Source: Micromussa lordhowensis
Lineage: Eukaryota; Cnidaria; Anthozoa; Scleractinia; Lobophylliidae
Reading direction: 5' to 3'
Assembly (NCBI GenBank): GCA_964020085.1
Contig: OZ026606.1
Coordinates: 15,030,849-15,094,848, forward strand
Length of the DNA stretch: 64,000 nt
Positions 44,523 through 56,865 of this stretch are shown one piece after another. The notes beneath the pieces were generated by a model. It did not search any database, had not been told where the DNA came from, and saw nothing but the letters and a program-made list of their open reading frames with translations. The position numbers were made by a program, and so were the translations under genes. Position 1 is the stretch's first letter, and every line of letters starts with the position of its first letter.

Positions 44523-47500
44523 GTACGTGTTAGCGTAGCTGACAAAAATAGATTGCAGGAAAGGCGTAATTTATGGCTAATTTGTCGGCAGATGAGTTCG
44601 ATTTTGCAGCGGTTGTGAAAGAATGATGTTCCAAATTCGGAAGAAAATTAACTCAATTGATCATTTGTGTCAGTAGACAAGATACATTTACAGCATTTGT
44701 CATTTCTTATTTTGGTAACTGCCTTAAGCGCTGTACTAAACTTGCCTAATTTCTCTAATATCTGTTCTTGTTACGCTGTACTAAACCGATTTTACTGTTT
44801 TCGGGATTTCCTTTATCCGGATTTCGTGTGCGGGGAAAATCATTTCACAGCTTTTTACTTTTTCCCTCGCGTCACTTTGACAGTTCTTCGGTGCAGTTTT
44901 TTCTGCAAAATGTTGGCTGCTAATTGAGCGTACTTTGTGAATGTCCGGCGTCGCCAAGGTCGTATTTTATGTAGCCGTGATATCAATGTTTGTGTTCTAC
45001 AACATGAGATTCTTTGTAATATTGAATCAAAGCTTGTTGCGGTATGGTTAAAATTGAAATGAATCTGTGCGCGAAAGCCTGTTGACAGGAGAAATCATGC
45101 TGTCTGCTGGGCAAAGTCAAATCGGGAAAATGTTACATTTCTTAAAATACCCACAGCTATTATTTTATTCGAGACGAAACATCACAACTTAAGACACAGG
45201 TTCAACACAATTAAGCAAACTTTGCTTCCCTCTTTGTTGCGTAACAAATTTGACAGAGCGGCATACATTTTTATTTGTGGTGGATTTTTCTCGATTAGCG
45301 CCGAATCTTGCATCTTAATCGGTTTTAGCTGTTGTGAAATCTTTTATGCTTGACTTGTTCAACAGAATTCAAAGTATCCGTGATCAGTGACTGTTTAATT
45401 CTTTCACTGACGCGAACAAGTATTAGCTTATCTGTTTCTCAAAAGTTTGGAATTCACGCAAGTTCCCTACAACGATTTCGGCCAATTTGTTCATCGGTCA
45501 TTAGTGTATAAAAAGCTCAAATGGGCAGTAAAGACAGAACCGTAGCGAGATTTTGGTAGTTTGGGAAAGATCGGGCCCAAAATATGTAAACACACTCCAT
45601 CGTGAATTTGTCGTCACGTTCTTCTCTGTACGCGCATTTGCAGACTGTCAACACGCTAAACGGCTGTTGATGTTTTCGCTGAGTGTTTTCGTCAACTTTT
45701 GGATGTTTTGGCAGCGAATGATTTCGACTACGTCGTTCTAGAACAAACGCCACTTTTCTGAAGCGGGAATGTTTAGCTCACCGCTGTTGGAGAGATGACC
45801 GTTGATTGTGTTGCCAGCGCGCGCTCATTCTCCTGTGTCGCCATTCAGTGATTGCAAAGTTTATTTCAACTTCATAATAACTCAGTTTTAAAATGGATTG
45901 TGCTACATTGTTTTCATTTTAACCGTCGATCGGTTCCAGAAAACAGCTTATAATTTCAATGACGCTCAAGGCATTAACAAGGTCGCGCAGGTGATTTTGT
46001 TCATGTCATGTCAGAACCCTAACGCCTTCGTGAAATTTACACGAGACATGTATTGTATTTCTCAGGGTTTTCATTCTGGCTAATTTTTCATTCTGTTTAA
46101 AATTGGCGATTGGTAGTTTGTTTCTCTGCCCTTGCTGTGATTTCTTTCTTATATATTTGTTTTCATTTTGCGTTGTTTTTTTTAGATCGCTAGAATCATC
46201 TGATCTTAGCAGCTCAGCATTGTTTTTTGATGATTGAATTTCATTTCTGGGTAGGAGTTTCCTGTGTGCTTAAAACTTCCTGTACAGTTTTGTAAAGTTG
46301 CATATTGGACGAGTACAGCATTGGCATGTTACATAAATTGATCCAATTTGCGCAAATGTGTGAACAAAAGAAGCCAAGCATTGCCATTTTATTGAGTGTG
46401 CATCAGCCAATCCGTGCATGGAGATTGAACAACCAAAGTAAAATACTTGACCTTTATTACAGGATTTTGAAAAGGGTGGTGAACCTAGGAAGGGTGCATT
46501 ATTTTCTCAGGAGGAGCTTTCCTTGCCTGAAAGGGAGTCACATGCTTGGGTGATCTTTCAAGCACATGCAACTGTGGAAGCAACAAAGGATTTTGTAACT
46601 CTTAAGAGCTATTCTACCTCAAACCTAGATTCCACTGGTGGTGATTTCAAAATAAAACACTTAGTAGTCCTGCAGTGAGAGTTTGTGTTTACGTTTGATA
46701 GTTGATATGGTAACAGTTTGGTTCAGGTTTCATTGACAAATTGTAAGCAAGCTGCTTTCCAATTTTGTGCACCACAGGTCTAGTATCTCCCGCAGAGGTA
46801 TAAAATGAGCTTTGCAACAATCTGGACTTTGTTTAGGAGTGAAAGGCAACCTTTTGTGGTCTAAATGATCAAAATTAACTGTCAATGAAGCATTTAATAG
46901 CTTTTGTGGCAATTCAGGCCTGCATTAAACGGGTACACAGATGGAAATGCTTTATCTAAAATATAAACCTACATTCAGAAAGCAAGGTTGTAGATTAGGG
47001 TCTAAACGGACATCGCATCTATGAGGATGTGTAATGATGCAGATCATTAATTGAGAGCCCCTTGTATCACAAAATATGTAACATTTGAAGAACTAAACTT
47101 TTAGATATTACAATGTATGTTCACAATGTCTCCCAGTGAGATTATTGTTTTGTTTACCTTCACTGGTGACACAGTGCGAGCTGTTATTTTTGTAATAATT
47201 ATTAATACTTATTACCCTGTTAAGTGTTCTGAGTTATCTTGTGATTTCTCACACAATCATAAGTTTAGAGAAGAGCTGTAAGACAAGTCAGCCATGGGAA
47301 ACAAAATTACATTCAAGAAAAAGGGAATTATTTAATGCTATATAACTGCTCAGCTCTAGTTCAGTATACATGGTGTGGATATTTTAAAGAACACTTCAGA
47401 AATGTAAAAAGCAGTTGGGTGTGCCTCTTGCCCCACTCTAAAAACTCCTTTGATATTGTCAGAAATGTCTGCATTCTAATTGATAGTAACTCAACAATGC

Positions 47501-49235
47501 ATTGTGGGGTGTTTCCCTTTCCCTAAAATTTCTGAAGAGGATCACATACCGAGTGCAGTCTATGTAGCTTATTTTACTGTATCAACCTTCCACTAATTAT
47601 TATCACGGGGTAAAGCCAACATTTTGGCCCAGTAGCCCTTCAGACTCGTCTGGTGCTTATCTCTGGTTTTCTTACCCCGAAGCAACTACAGTAGCAACTC
47701 TCTTTGGATAGGATGCTAGTCAATTGTAGGGCTACCTGTGAAGGGCTGTCGTCATCAAGTTTTGACTCAACTGTAGCTTTGATCTCGACACTTGCTGATT
47801 TTCTTTTAGGTGAATTGTATCAGCTGTAGTCCAGTTCACCAGTAGCATCAAGGGCCCATCAAACTGTACTCGCACGTAGCAGGTGTTATGGGTTACAGCC
47901 CTTATTGTCAGCCCTGCCTGTAGCATTTAATTCAACAGTATCGCTGCGTACATTTACACCTGGGTGGAGAGAGCAAGAGGCTCATTTGAGTTTTCCAGGT
48001 TGGAGCCCTTTCCATTCAACCCAGAAATCCAGAACTTTCTAAATGGGGGCAAATAGTTTGGAGGGTTCCTTGGAAAGCTTCTGGAAAATCCAAAAAATGT
48101 TGAGGTTGTAAAATTCATTTGTGAAAACCTTTCAACTAAAAATTCCCAAAATTCAGTGTTACTGTTTCATATGCAGCAGCTTTCCTGTCACATGGCACAA
48201 AGGGGACAGTTAGTTGGTGGCTTTCCTGTATTCGGATTGTGTGTATTTTCTATGACATGGCATAAATACTTACGTTGCTAGGCAGTGTACTATTGACTCA
48301 AGTTTACAGGCTCAGTAAGTTCTGGGATGGAATTTTATGTTAACTGGCAGTATTTTGTTCCCTAAGCTGATTTAGAAGCATTTTAAACAGAAAAAACTCC
48401 TAGTAATTTATTCCATGATCTTTTCTTAGGATACTACTATGGACAGTGGAAAACAGGAATGCGCTCTGGGTATGCTATACGAAGTGGCGAAGTTAAACGA
48501 GAAAGTAGTAACACAAGGCATTACAAGCGTTGTATATCTAGACAAACAACTGTGGATAACTTTAAATCTAATGGTGTGCTACCTAATAGTAGTCAGAACA
48601 ATAGAGCTATTCCATCGCACAGGAAGACCCCCTCACAGACTTCTGATATCCAGTCGCCATCTCCAAGATCACCCAGTGATCCAGAGAATGCTAGTCAAAC
48701 AGGATCAATGAATAGCACTGTAGGCAGTGGGTCGGCACAATCTTACACAGTGGAAACTGTTGATTCAAATGGACAAATTGAAAGAGCGGCTAATCGCTTG
48801 ATAGAGACATATAAAGGAGAGTGGAAGAACGACAAGCGCCATGGATTAGGTATCATAGAAGATACTGATGGGTTTAGCTATACTGGTGAATGGAGTGAAA
48901 ACATGCGCCATGGTTTGGGTGTAGCTTTCTTTCCAGACGGAACAAAACTTGAAGGAGAGTGGAAAAATGATGAGCTGGTCACAGATGTGAAAAAGAAGGG
49001 CCCATTAGTTTCTCTTGTTACTAGATTCAAACAACGACTCAGAGTTATCTGTGAGGGAGCCCAAGATGCAGCAGAGAAAGCAGAGCAGAAATCTCAGATT
49101 GCGCTGTCCAGAGCTGCGGCATCACGGGATAAAGCTGTAGATGCTGTTGGTGCTGCTGAGAATGCTGTCTCAGCAGCAGCTGTAGCTCAAAAACGAGTTA
49201 GGGCAATCATGTCTAAAATGAAAGACAAAACGTAG
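44147..49235 (+). CDS. JPH: junctophilin, two coding exons (44147-44522, 48430-49235), 393 aa
   Basis: Junctophilins tether the ER to the plasma membrane through N-terminal MORN motifs and a C-terminal transmembrane helix. Start [18 protein letters not shown] is nearly the vertebrate N terminus. Six MORN motifs lie in about residues 11-145 ([83 protein letters not shown]), then a Ser-rich joining region, then two more ([28 protein letters not shown]), as in vertebrates. An Ala/Lys helix follows and a stop comes at 49233-49235. Exon 1 ends GGAG|GTACGT; exon 2 starts TTAG|GATACT; the split Gly codon keeps frame. Vertebrate forms have about 630-750 aa; the divergent region and membrane helix are missing here. 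A later splice (e.g. weak donors GTTAGG at 49199 or GTAGAG near the stop) into small unseen exons could supply them. Confidence 0.9.
44523..48429 (+). other. junctophilin intron 1
   Basis: Large intron of 3.9 kb, AT-rich. Apart from the SINE-like module at 47609-47733 I see nothing in it; the short ORFs are not conserved. Confidence 0.75.
47609..47733 (-). repeat. SINE-like conserved module, minus orientation
   Basis: On the minus strand GACTAGCATCCTATCCAAAG, AACCAGAGATAAGCACC and a TTGGCTTTACC end follow the same order as at 51921-52035 on the plus strand. Confidence 0.5.
48430..49235 (+). CDS. JPH: junctophilin exon 2
   Basis: Codons 126-393 and TAG. Holds MORN VI, the Ser/Pro/Asn-rich joining region, MORN VII-VIII ([16 protein letters not shown] is almost identical to vertebrate [15 protein letters not shown]) and the helix [20 protein letters not shown], matching vertebrate [20 protein letters not shown]. 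Confidence 0.92.
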
Positions 49236-51824
49236 AGGAGCAGATGCCGTTTTGCTGTGACAGAATATTTTTTGAGGCAGTTTCCTTGGGGGATGTTTAG
49301 CCCCTCACTTAGCGCCTCCATTAACATGTATTGCCACAGGAGAATATCAACCATATACCCAAGCACAGTGTGGACTCGTGTGGAAAACTTGTTGGAATTG
49401 AAGTGCACTAGCTCGCTTTGGTGGCTAGAACAATGACAACAGATGTTAAGCTACACCATGTTCCTTTGGACGTGCACTGCCAACAAGGCTCTTGGCAATT
49501 ATATTCAGCTTTAGTAGGTCAAAATTCTGTCTGATAATATTGAAAATTACATGTGTCTGATAACATGTATGCACTTTTTTTTCTGAAAGCTTAGGCATTA
49601 TATAGCAGCAGTGTTTAGGGTTTAATTGCTAAGATTCTGGCATTGCTGGTAGTGAATTTGTAGAAACTTGTTGTACATCTAGCAACAATCTTGAGAAAGC
49701 TACAGTTTGTAACAGTCGGGCATTAGGTGTAATTAGCAGTGCCCTAATAAGGCATACATTGTGCATTGATCATTATGGCAGTCAATGCAAAGGACTGGCT
49801 TTCCTTTACTTCTTCCCATGCAGACTACATTAGTGATAGACAAAAAGGTATTAGAAAGAGAGATTGCTAACGACAGTAGTGTTTTTAGGGAGTAATTTTC
49901 TAAAAGAGCTATTGTATTAGACAAGTTACTCAAGACCTACTGTATTTACAATTAACCTGCTTAGATTAGAATGCAAAATTTTCAAATGAAAGAATTTGCT
50001 TGAATTGAAGTCCACCGTTTGCAGAAAAGTTGCAAAACAGCGAACATTCATCTGAAAGCTCACATTTGGTATACAAAATACATTTGAATAATCTTTGTGT
50101 TTAGATTAGCAGTATTTTTATACAAAAACAGAATTTTGAAATTATGCCACATCTTATGGCACGTTAAGAATATCTGATGTGAGGGTAAATTCAGAGTGCC
50201 ACAGAATGTTGTCTGTTAATGGTAGTCAACTAGAATGTGTTTATTAAGCATTTGATGACAGTCTTGCTGTCTACACAACTGTTGTTAGATTATGTAGTTG
50301 GCGTATAAGTTGATAAATTTGCTCTTTGGTAATGTAGAATGCAAAAGTGTCAGAAGTGAAATGTTGTTAAAGGCTTATTTTTAACATTTAATTGGCCGAA
50401 AATGTAGACTCTAATTTATTTGTGCATGTGTGTTGCATACAAAATACACATGTAATATCAAATGGTTCATCCAAACAAAATTTGTTAATGTTTTTTTACC
50501 AGGTAGTTCTTCCATGTGTTTGAATGTAGTTACCTATTCAATCTGGCAAAAAAATATTTCAAGCCATTCGAGGAACAAGGCACAATAATGTGAATGCTAC
50601 TCGACATGGCAATGTTTCAAATGTTGAAATCAGAAAAATGTAATTTGTTTCTTTTTCTTCCTTGGCATTCTCTGTGCCCTAAGAATTATTAGTGTTTAAT
50701 TTTTTGCCAGTTTGCCAGCAAACTTTTAGCAGTGCTGAAAAATGGAAAGTAGAGTAGAGTACTTGTATAATTTTGTAGACTGATAGCAGAAAGTTTAACT
50801 CCGTATTCATTAGGAAGCAATGCTATGGTTTGTTCTTTGTAATTTTGTCTACTTTAGAACTGCATTCTCCAAGTTCATTGCAAAGAACAATGGAAACACT
50901 GCATATAATTTTCAAAGAATCGGGGAAATACATTGAAATTTCAGGGTACTGTTGCCAGCCTCATACTACTGCAAAAACAGTTGTCACTGTTCATTTTCAG
51001 TGTTGTGCAGTGATGTGGCATTTAGTACCAGTTATTAAAACAATGCCAGATTGAAAAGGTGTCTACACAGTAAAAATTAATGATTGTAGGAATTAATAGT
51101 ACGTGTATTAGTATTCACTCTTTTGAAAATGACAAAAAAAAATTAAGACTGCTTGAAAGCAAAAGATTGAAATTTTGACTATCAAGTGACTGTAGTTCTA
51201 AGTGTTTTTTAAACAACAGGTTAGCTGAGGTTTACGAACATTTTTATTCCTTTTTCTGGTAATCTAAATGCTAGCACCTTTGGAATATCAGTGGCGTTTT
51301 AATCCTAATTATTTTAGAATTAATGATGAGAATAAGACAGAAATGAAATGCATGAATTAAGATGGCTTTATTTTTGTATCAATTGGTTTAAAAGGCAAAC
51401 TGATGGGAATAAAGTATTTTTATAGAGATAGATGAGGGTGTTTGGATTTGTTTATACTCTTAGACTTATTTTACGTAACCAAAGCAATATCTCATAGTGA
51501 ATATTTTAAGAAAACACAAGATTTAGCAATCTTTTCTGCTCCGAGATCTATTTCACAGGTTGTGTAAAAACTACTTCCATACAAATTTTCCATCAGGAGC
51601 CCTTGTCTTGCAAAGCTCTAGCGATGACTTGTTCATGTTGTACAGTCTCTGCATGTGTATGATGTCAGCTGTTGAATTTTCATGACCTGGGGGGAGGGGG
51701 CACTCCCTATAATGGCCCATACGGGGGCTCCACCCTAAAGGAGTCTGTTTTCAGGTTTCAGGTAGGTAAAAGGGTAGGGATTTCATAAGTTGAGGTATAT
51801 GAGAGGGTAGGGACATGGTGTTGT

Positions 51825-52035
51825 GTTGTTGGGCAAGACACTTCACTCTCACAGTGCCTCTTGCAACCCAGGTGTACAACTGGGTATATGCAAATTTAAT
51901 GCTGGGGGATAACCCTGCAGTGGACTAGCATCCCATCCAGGGGGGAGTAGAAATAATCCTAGTCTCTTCATGCTACAGAAACCGGAGAAAAGCACTGGCT
52001 TGATGGGCCACATAGCTAGTATCCAGACTTTACCT
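51825..52035 (+). repeat. SINE-like conserved module, plus orientation
   Basis: GACACTTCACTCTCACAGTG, GGACTAGCATCCCATCCAGG, GAAACCGGAGAAAAGCACTG and AGACTTTACC in this order; the second half matches 47609-47733 in inverse orientation. Two independent copies of one order suggest a transposed SINE tail. Confidence 0.5.
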
Positions 52036-52448
52036 TTTACTATAACAATAGGGAACCCACAAAAAGTTAACAGCAAACTGGTAAATAGAATAATGGAAAT
52101 ACCAGGTATAAATAAATTTAAATCATATCTTACTGTATTGTATCGTTAACAGTATGCTTGCCATATCATGCAATGAACTTCATGAACCCGGGGCCGGGGA
52201 GGGGTTGAAGGGGGTACTCTACAAGGTTAAACCCCTTACATGTACCCTTTAGTATACCATTTTGACATAAAAGGTACCCCTTTCACATACTTTCATAACT
52301 TGCCTGTGTTATGAATAAATCACCCAAAAAGGAAGTTTTGTCATTTTCATGTAGTGTCTGACAAATTAAATCAATAATAGATGCAGTCATATGCACAAGC
52401 TGTAAGTGCATTTGTTTGAAATATAAGCCTCTTTAAAATAATTAGATG

Positions 52449-52541
52449 ACAGAAGCATTTCCCTGGCCAAGGTTCAAAACTGGACTGCTCAATCCAGAGG
52501 TGAGTGCACTAACCATTAGGCCACCATGCCTCCACTAGTAA
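52449..52541 (-). repeat. tRNA-like SINE head fragment
   Basis: Minus strand GTGGAGGCATGGTGGCCTAA then TGGTTAGTGCACTCACC resembles a tRNA A-box region; a degenerate B box (GTTTTGAACCTTGG) follows about 40 nt later. Confidence 0.4.
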
Positions 52542-53130
52542 TATTTACTGTCTGCCTGAGTAAGCCGGAAATCCTCCCCCCATCCCCCCACCCCGAGACA
52601 AGGTGGGGATTAGGAAGGAATGTCGTACCTGAGGTGGGGCATTTGAAGCATTGAGTAAATTTAGCTTAGTCACTAATAATAACTGTGAATGATCCAGCTA
52701 GACATCTGTGAGTAAACTCCTATCATGTAAAACTCCCTGCCACCTCAAACTTAGTCATTTCGTAAAGCTCAATCTCTTTGATCTCAAATCCCTTTCTGTC
52801 TAAAGGAGGTGTGACTGCCTGCAGGCAAATTTATTGCCCCTTAGTTATCTCAATCTACAAAATTAAGAATAACCACAGAAAATAGTTGCACAGCTTATTG
52901 TAGCTATTACTATGTAGTGCTTTCAATATAGCCTGGCACCTGTCAGAGTTCCAGATGATACATGCTATTGTGGATATTCCCAGCCACTAGGTTAACTTAA
53001 CAGTTTTCCAAAATTGGCCCTCTAGAAAAAGTTGTTGTGGGTATCCCATTGATTTCTGATGGGTGCTTCAGACCAGGTCAACCGCCTACTTCGAGCCACA
53101 ACAAGCCACCTTAAATTCTCGAAAATTTAA

Positions 53131-53446
53131 GGTGGCTCTGAACCCCATGTACAGAATTTTTTTAAACTTTGCCAAAAATTTGCGTCTTATCGTGCTTATC
53201 AAAAGTTGATAATATAAAAAAATTTCACCGTGCCGTTTTTGAATTATAAGCCCCTAAAGCTGTAATTTAGGGTGTTCTTCAGAGGTCATACTGTTGCTAT
53301 GGTAACCTATTGTGTCAAGAAAATGATGACAACGTGTTCACCAATGTTTGGGCAGTTTTTTGATACCATGATTTTAGCATCAAATGATAAGCAGTGGTTA
53401 TAACGACCTATCCAAATATAAGTGTTGGAAACTGTTTTGAGCCACC
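53131..53446. mobile_element. 316-bp TTAA-flanked MITE
   Basis: Starts GGTGGCTC and ends GAGCCACC with TTAA at both sides (53127-53130, 53447-53450). A further inverted AGCCACCTTAA sits just left (53105-53115), so an older copy or a hairpin end may adjoin. No ORF. Confidence 0.65.
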
Positions 53447-53624
53447 TTAAGTTGGAAAATTCATTGTGAGGATCATTCTTCACTTTCATCTATGACCGCA
53501 GTTCAAATATATGAATTATTTCATATATACTTACACCAGAATCCTAAGTTGATAAGCATCTGGCCCTTAAGAGCCACTAAAATTTGCTTTACTTTAATAA
53601 AACAATTGGAAGGTCTTACTTAGC

Positions 53625-53762
53625 TCTTATTAACCGAGCAGGAGATATGGGAGATTTGGGAGAATCTTGACCGAGGTTGTGAGTACGGACCAAACGCAGT
53701 GAGGTCTGTACACACGACCATGGTCAAGTCTCCCATACCGACCGACCAAGCTCGGTTAATAA
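53625..53762. repeat. palindromic MITE
   Basis: TTATTAACCGAGCAGGAGAT and ATGGGAGA on the left are mirrored by TCTCCCAT and AAGCTCGGTTAATAA on the right, with an inner TTGACC/GGTCAA pair. Confidence 0.6.
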
Positions 53763-54134
53763 CATGTTTATTATATGGCAAACAAGAACAATTTGATTCA
53801 TTTGATATACTGTAACTGGTTTGTACTAACTGACATGTGGCTTGCGAACAGCGATGAGCTGAACTTAATTCTGCCAAAGTTTGCTCGCCCTCTTTACTTT
53901 TTTTTCTCATCAGGCCTTTTGGCACTTCTGTAAATAAATATTGTTAGAAGAAAATAGTCAACATTTTTGCATTTCAGTTTGCAACTTTTTCACCGCAACG
54001 TTTTTACTGGTCTAGATGCCGGTCTAGATGCGAAAATCTAGACCGCTTCCAATATAGTTCCCAGTCCTTGTGAGACACAGCCATATACTGAATTAAAGTA
54101 GAAAGAGTAAGAAAATGCTTGGAAATGATCCTGT

Positions 54135-56192
54135 TCAGTCATCACTTTCATCTTCAACCTCTTCTTCCTCGCAGTCTTCGTCAACAACCATATCAAGGTC
54201 ATATTCATGATTTCCCATGAATGCCTGAGTTAAATTCAACAGCACATGGTCTGAACATTCTTCCAGACTGTCTGTACTCTCACAGTCACTGTCCTGGGCA
54301 GAGTGGACAGTGTCTGCTTGATCCATCAGATCCTTTATGGCTTCTTGATTAGTGAAACAAACAAACAAATTGAAGCCAAACTTGAACATATCCAGCCATG
54401 CACAAAGTGTGATGATCAGATCCCATGAAATGGGCTTCTTCAGTGCAATCATGCGAGGGGGCATCCTTCCACCAATGTATTTTCTCATAATGGCAGAAGA
54501 AGCCCGGAATTGCTGAAGGAGAGTTGATTCAAATGTGACAAAAAAAGCTGTGGTGATAGAGTGTAAGAACCCATGGGCCTGTGAACATTTTTCTAATGCC
54601 TCCTTTATGATGTAAGCTAGCTTCTTCTCAAAATCTTGTGGTGGGTCCTCTTGCAGTGCAAGATCATGGCAAATCCAAAATACTTTGTCAATAGCCTCAC
54701 GAAAAGCCTTGTCTTCAAGCTTGTTCAGGTGCAATCGAGAGTTCTCTGGTTGTATAGTGTTCAACAGTGCAGGATTGTCATACCAGATCTGCTGCCTTGA
54801 GGCAATGGCAATAGAAACCCTTTGTAGTGTAGCCATAATTACATCCTCCTCTATGTCTTGGAAAAGATTGTTTTCAGGAATTAAGTAATGTGGACAACAC
54901 ATGTTCACAAGAAAAGAGTACAGTTTCTGTAGAATCCTTAGTGCTGCAACACCTATTTTGTCTCTTCTCCAATCAGTTGGAGACACTTCTTCACAAACCC
55001 AGAACATTGCAGTTTTGAGGTGGTAAGACTGTACCCCTCTTTTGCTTGGATGTTTAAGGAAATGCCTCCAAATTCCTTTTACAATCAAGAAGCATCCCTT
55101 CTGGCAATTGTTCAAGGATTGTGCAAGCTTTTTCTCACAAGAACTAAAGGAGATGCGCCACTCTAAACCAGTCAGACCTCTGAGTGGACTAACAGGTACC
55201 AATGCACATCCTTCTTTTACAATTGACGAAACTAGTTCCCGACTTGGCCATCCACTGGGTCTGTGTCTTGTGATCCAGTTATTGGCTACAGCTGGCCAAT
55301 AAGGAAATGAAAGGCATAATGCCATATCAAACATAGCACCTCCCCCTTCTCGTAAGAAAACACTAACATTCACAGCTGGCCCTCCTTGATCTACCACAAA
55401 CAGAATATTTGGACTCCTTTTACCTTCCCTACAAGACTGGGAGAATTCGTGTGAAGTGAGTTTCTCATTTAGTTGAGTTTTACCCAGATCAGCAAATTTT
55501 TCTTCAGATTCCTCCTTTTCAGAGTTATTATTTTTTCTCTCACATTCGTTTTCAATATCATATTCCCTAAAGCTCTTCACGATCAGGTTACTAAGTACAC
55601 TTCGTAAATGCAAAGATAGATAAAACTCGTCAGTGACGGCCGATGGATGCAGGTAAACTGTGACTTTACTACCATCACAATTCATGGCAACATTTGAAAG
55701 ATCTATCAACCGAGTTAAAGCCTCATTCTTCACAAGCCTGACAGTAGCATAGCCAGGAAATTCAGAACTGAATTCAACCTCACCATCTAGATCGCCTGCT
55801 GAACTGCAATGTTTAGTATTACCAAGCTTAAGTGAACTCCATACAAGGTTAAAGTCAGCTTCATCTCTAACGGCGACCCGGCTCAAGGAACTATCTTCTT
55901 CCAAGTGTATGTACTCGGGCAAACCAAATCCTTCACTTGCACTCCCAACTAAGTTCGTTTTAAGCTTTTCAGAAAATATAGCATATGGATCTTGCAGTTC
56001 AAAAAGTGACAGAAGTTCCTTTTCAAATAAATCTGTCATGACCATGTTGAACTTGTTTTCCAACATCGGAATTGCTTCCGTTCCAGATTGTAATTCGCGG
56101 TTGACAACATCTACCATATCTTCTGAAAGATTAACGTTAATTAAGTCTTCTATACGTGGGAAAGCTCCCCCACAAGGTGCACGAGAAGCCAT
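54135..56192 (-). CDS. Mab-21/cGAS-like nucleotidyltransferase, intronless, 685 aa
   Basis: The Mab-21 family includes cGAS and the cGAS-like receptors, which make cyclic dinucleotides after binding nucleic acid. The single frame starts MASRAPCGGAFPRIEDLINV. The nucleotidyltransferase signature is complete: VGSASEGFGLPE with the GS pair at 83-84, the acidic pair in RDEADFNLVW (E111, D113) and the third acid in MFDMALCLSF (D289). The C-terminal Mab-21 half has LEWRISFSSCEKKLAQSL (about 343-360), IWRHFLKHPSKRGVQSYHLK and CCPHYLIPENNLF, hallmark helices. An inserted Lys/Glu/Ser-rich loop (about 210-260) and an acidic tail (DEDCEEEEVEDESDD) are extra. No signal peptide; Leu-rich helices but no clear membrane span. 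It is longer than human cGAS (522 aa). Activity cannot be told from sequence: some Mab-21 proteins with similar folds are inert. Strand-specific neighbours do not suggest an operon-like link. Confidence 0.85.
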   Translation of the reverse strand: MASRAPCGGAFPRIEDLINVNLSEDMVDVVNRELQSGTEAIPMLENKFNMVMTDLFEKELLSLFELQDPYAIFSEKLKTNLVGSASEGFGLPEYIHLEEDSSLSRVAVRDEADFNLVWSSLKLGNTKHCSSAGDLDGEVEFSSEFPGYATVRLVKNEALTRLIDLSNVAMNCDGSKVTVYLHPSAVTDEFYLSLHLRSVLSNLIVKSFREYDIENECERKNNNSEKEESEEKFADLGKTQLNEKLTSHEFSQSCREGKRSPNILFVVDQGGPAVNVSVFLREGGGAMFDMALCLSFPYWPAVANNWITRHRPSGWPSRELVSSIVKEGCALVPVSPLRGLTGLEWRISFSSCEKKLAQSLNNCQKGCFLIVKGIWRHFLKHPSKRGVQSYHLKTAMFWVCEEVSPTDWRRDKIGVAALRILQKLYSFLVNMCCPHYLIPENNLFQDIEEDVIMATLQRVSIAIASRQQIWYDNPALLNTIQPENSRLHLNKLEDKAFREAIDKVFWICHDLALQEDPPQDFEKKLAYIIKEALEKCSQAHGFLHSITTAFFVTFESTLLQQFRASSAIMRKYIGGRMPPRMIALKKPISWDLIITLCAWLDMFKFGFNLFVCFTNQEAIKDLMDQADTVHSAQDSDCESTDSLEECSDHVLLNLTQAFMGNHEYDLDMVVDEDCEEEEVEDESDD

Positions 56193-56865
56193 CGTGAACG
56201 TGTAGTTTTCTTTGGTGTCAGTTCAGTCCACAAATTTATGAAATTTGGGATTCGATCTCCTTTATTCCCCAGCTGCAGATTCCTTGATTCCAAGGTTTTC
56301 GAACGATGGGATTGTATATTTACCAACCTTAGAGCTCATCGATGCATTTGCACTTGCTTGTGTTGCTTTTCTTCACTGAGCATATGCATGGAAGAATATG
56401 TCAAGTCTTTTGATTAAAAAGCTCCTTTTGAGACGATTTCCTGGAAGTCAAACGCTGTAGTCGCTCGCACCGTTTTATGATGTCGAGGAAGACTGGTAAC
56501 TAGGTGAAAAGAGCCCCCCCCCCCCCCCGTTGCCCCCTTTCGAAAAGCTAATACAAAACATTACATTTATAATTAATTAATTTCGCGAGTTAAATTTCGC
56601 ATTAAATTTCGCGAAAGTACGTCAACGACAAAATTGGTCATAATGGCCCGGTCAAGGAGATAGCCAAAGTATTAAAGCAAACTGCAGAGATGAAACTTTC
56701 AATCTTTAGGGACCCCATTTTCGTGCCAAATAACACTTGTTGATGCAGTTGTTTGATTTCGCCATGATTTTAGTCGATTTGCCACTGAACGTGGCGTTGA
56801 CTGAAGCGTTACGGCACTGAAATTAAATAGGGACCGAGAAGATAGCGAAAAGCCACTCGGGCCGA

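Larger units (their letters stand above)
49236..54134. other. junctophilin 3' flank and repeat region
   Basis: 49236 to about 51415 has no ORF or repeat I recognise and may be a long 3' UTR; an AATAAA lies at 51408-51413. Beyond it lie the SINE-like module (51825-52035), a tRNA-like fragment (52449-52541), a TTAA-flanked MITE (53131-53446) and a palindromic repeat (53625-53762). 51690-51800 holds GGGGGCACTCCCTATAATGG and GGGTAGGG words of a further diverged repeat. Confidence 0.5.

Noticed and set aside
48439..48711. 90-codon ORF starting at 48439
   Set aside because: Other frame of junctophilin exon 2; the frame from 48430 in register with exon 1 carries the MORN motifs.
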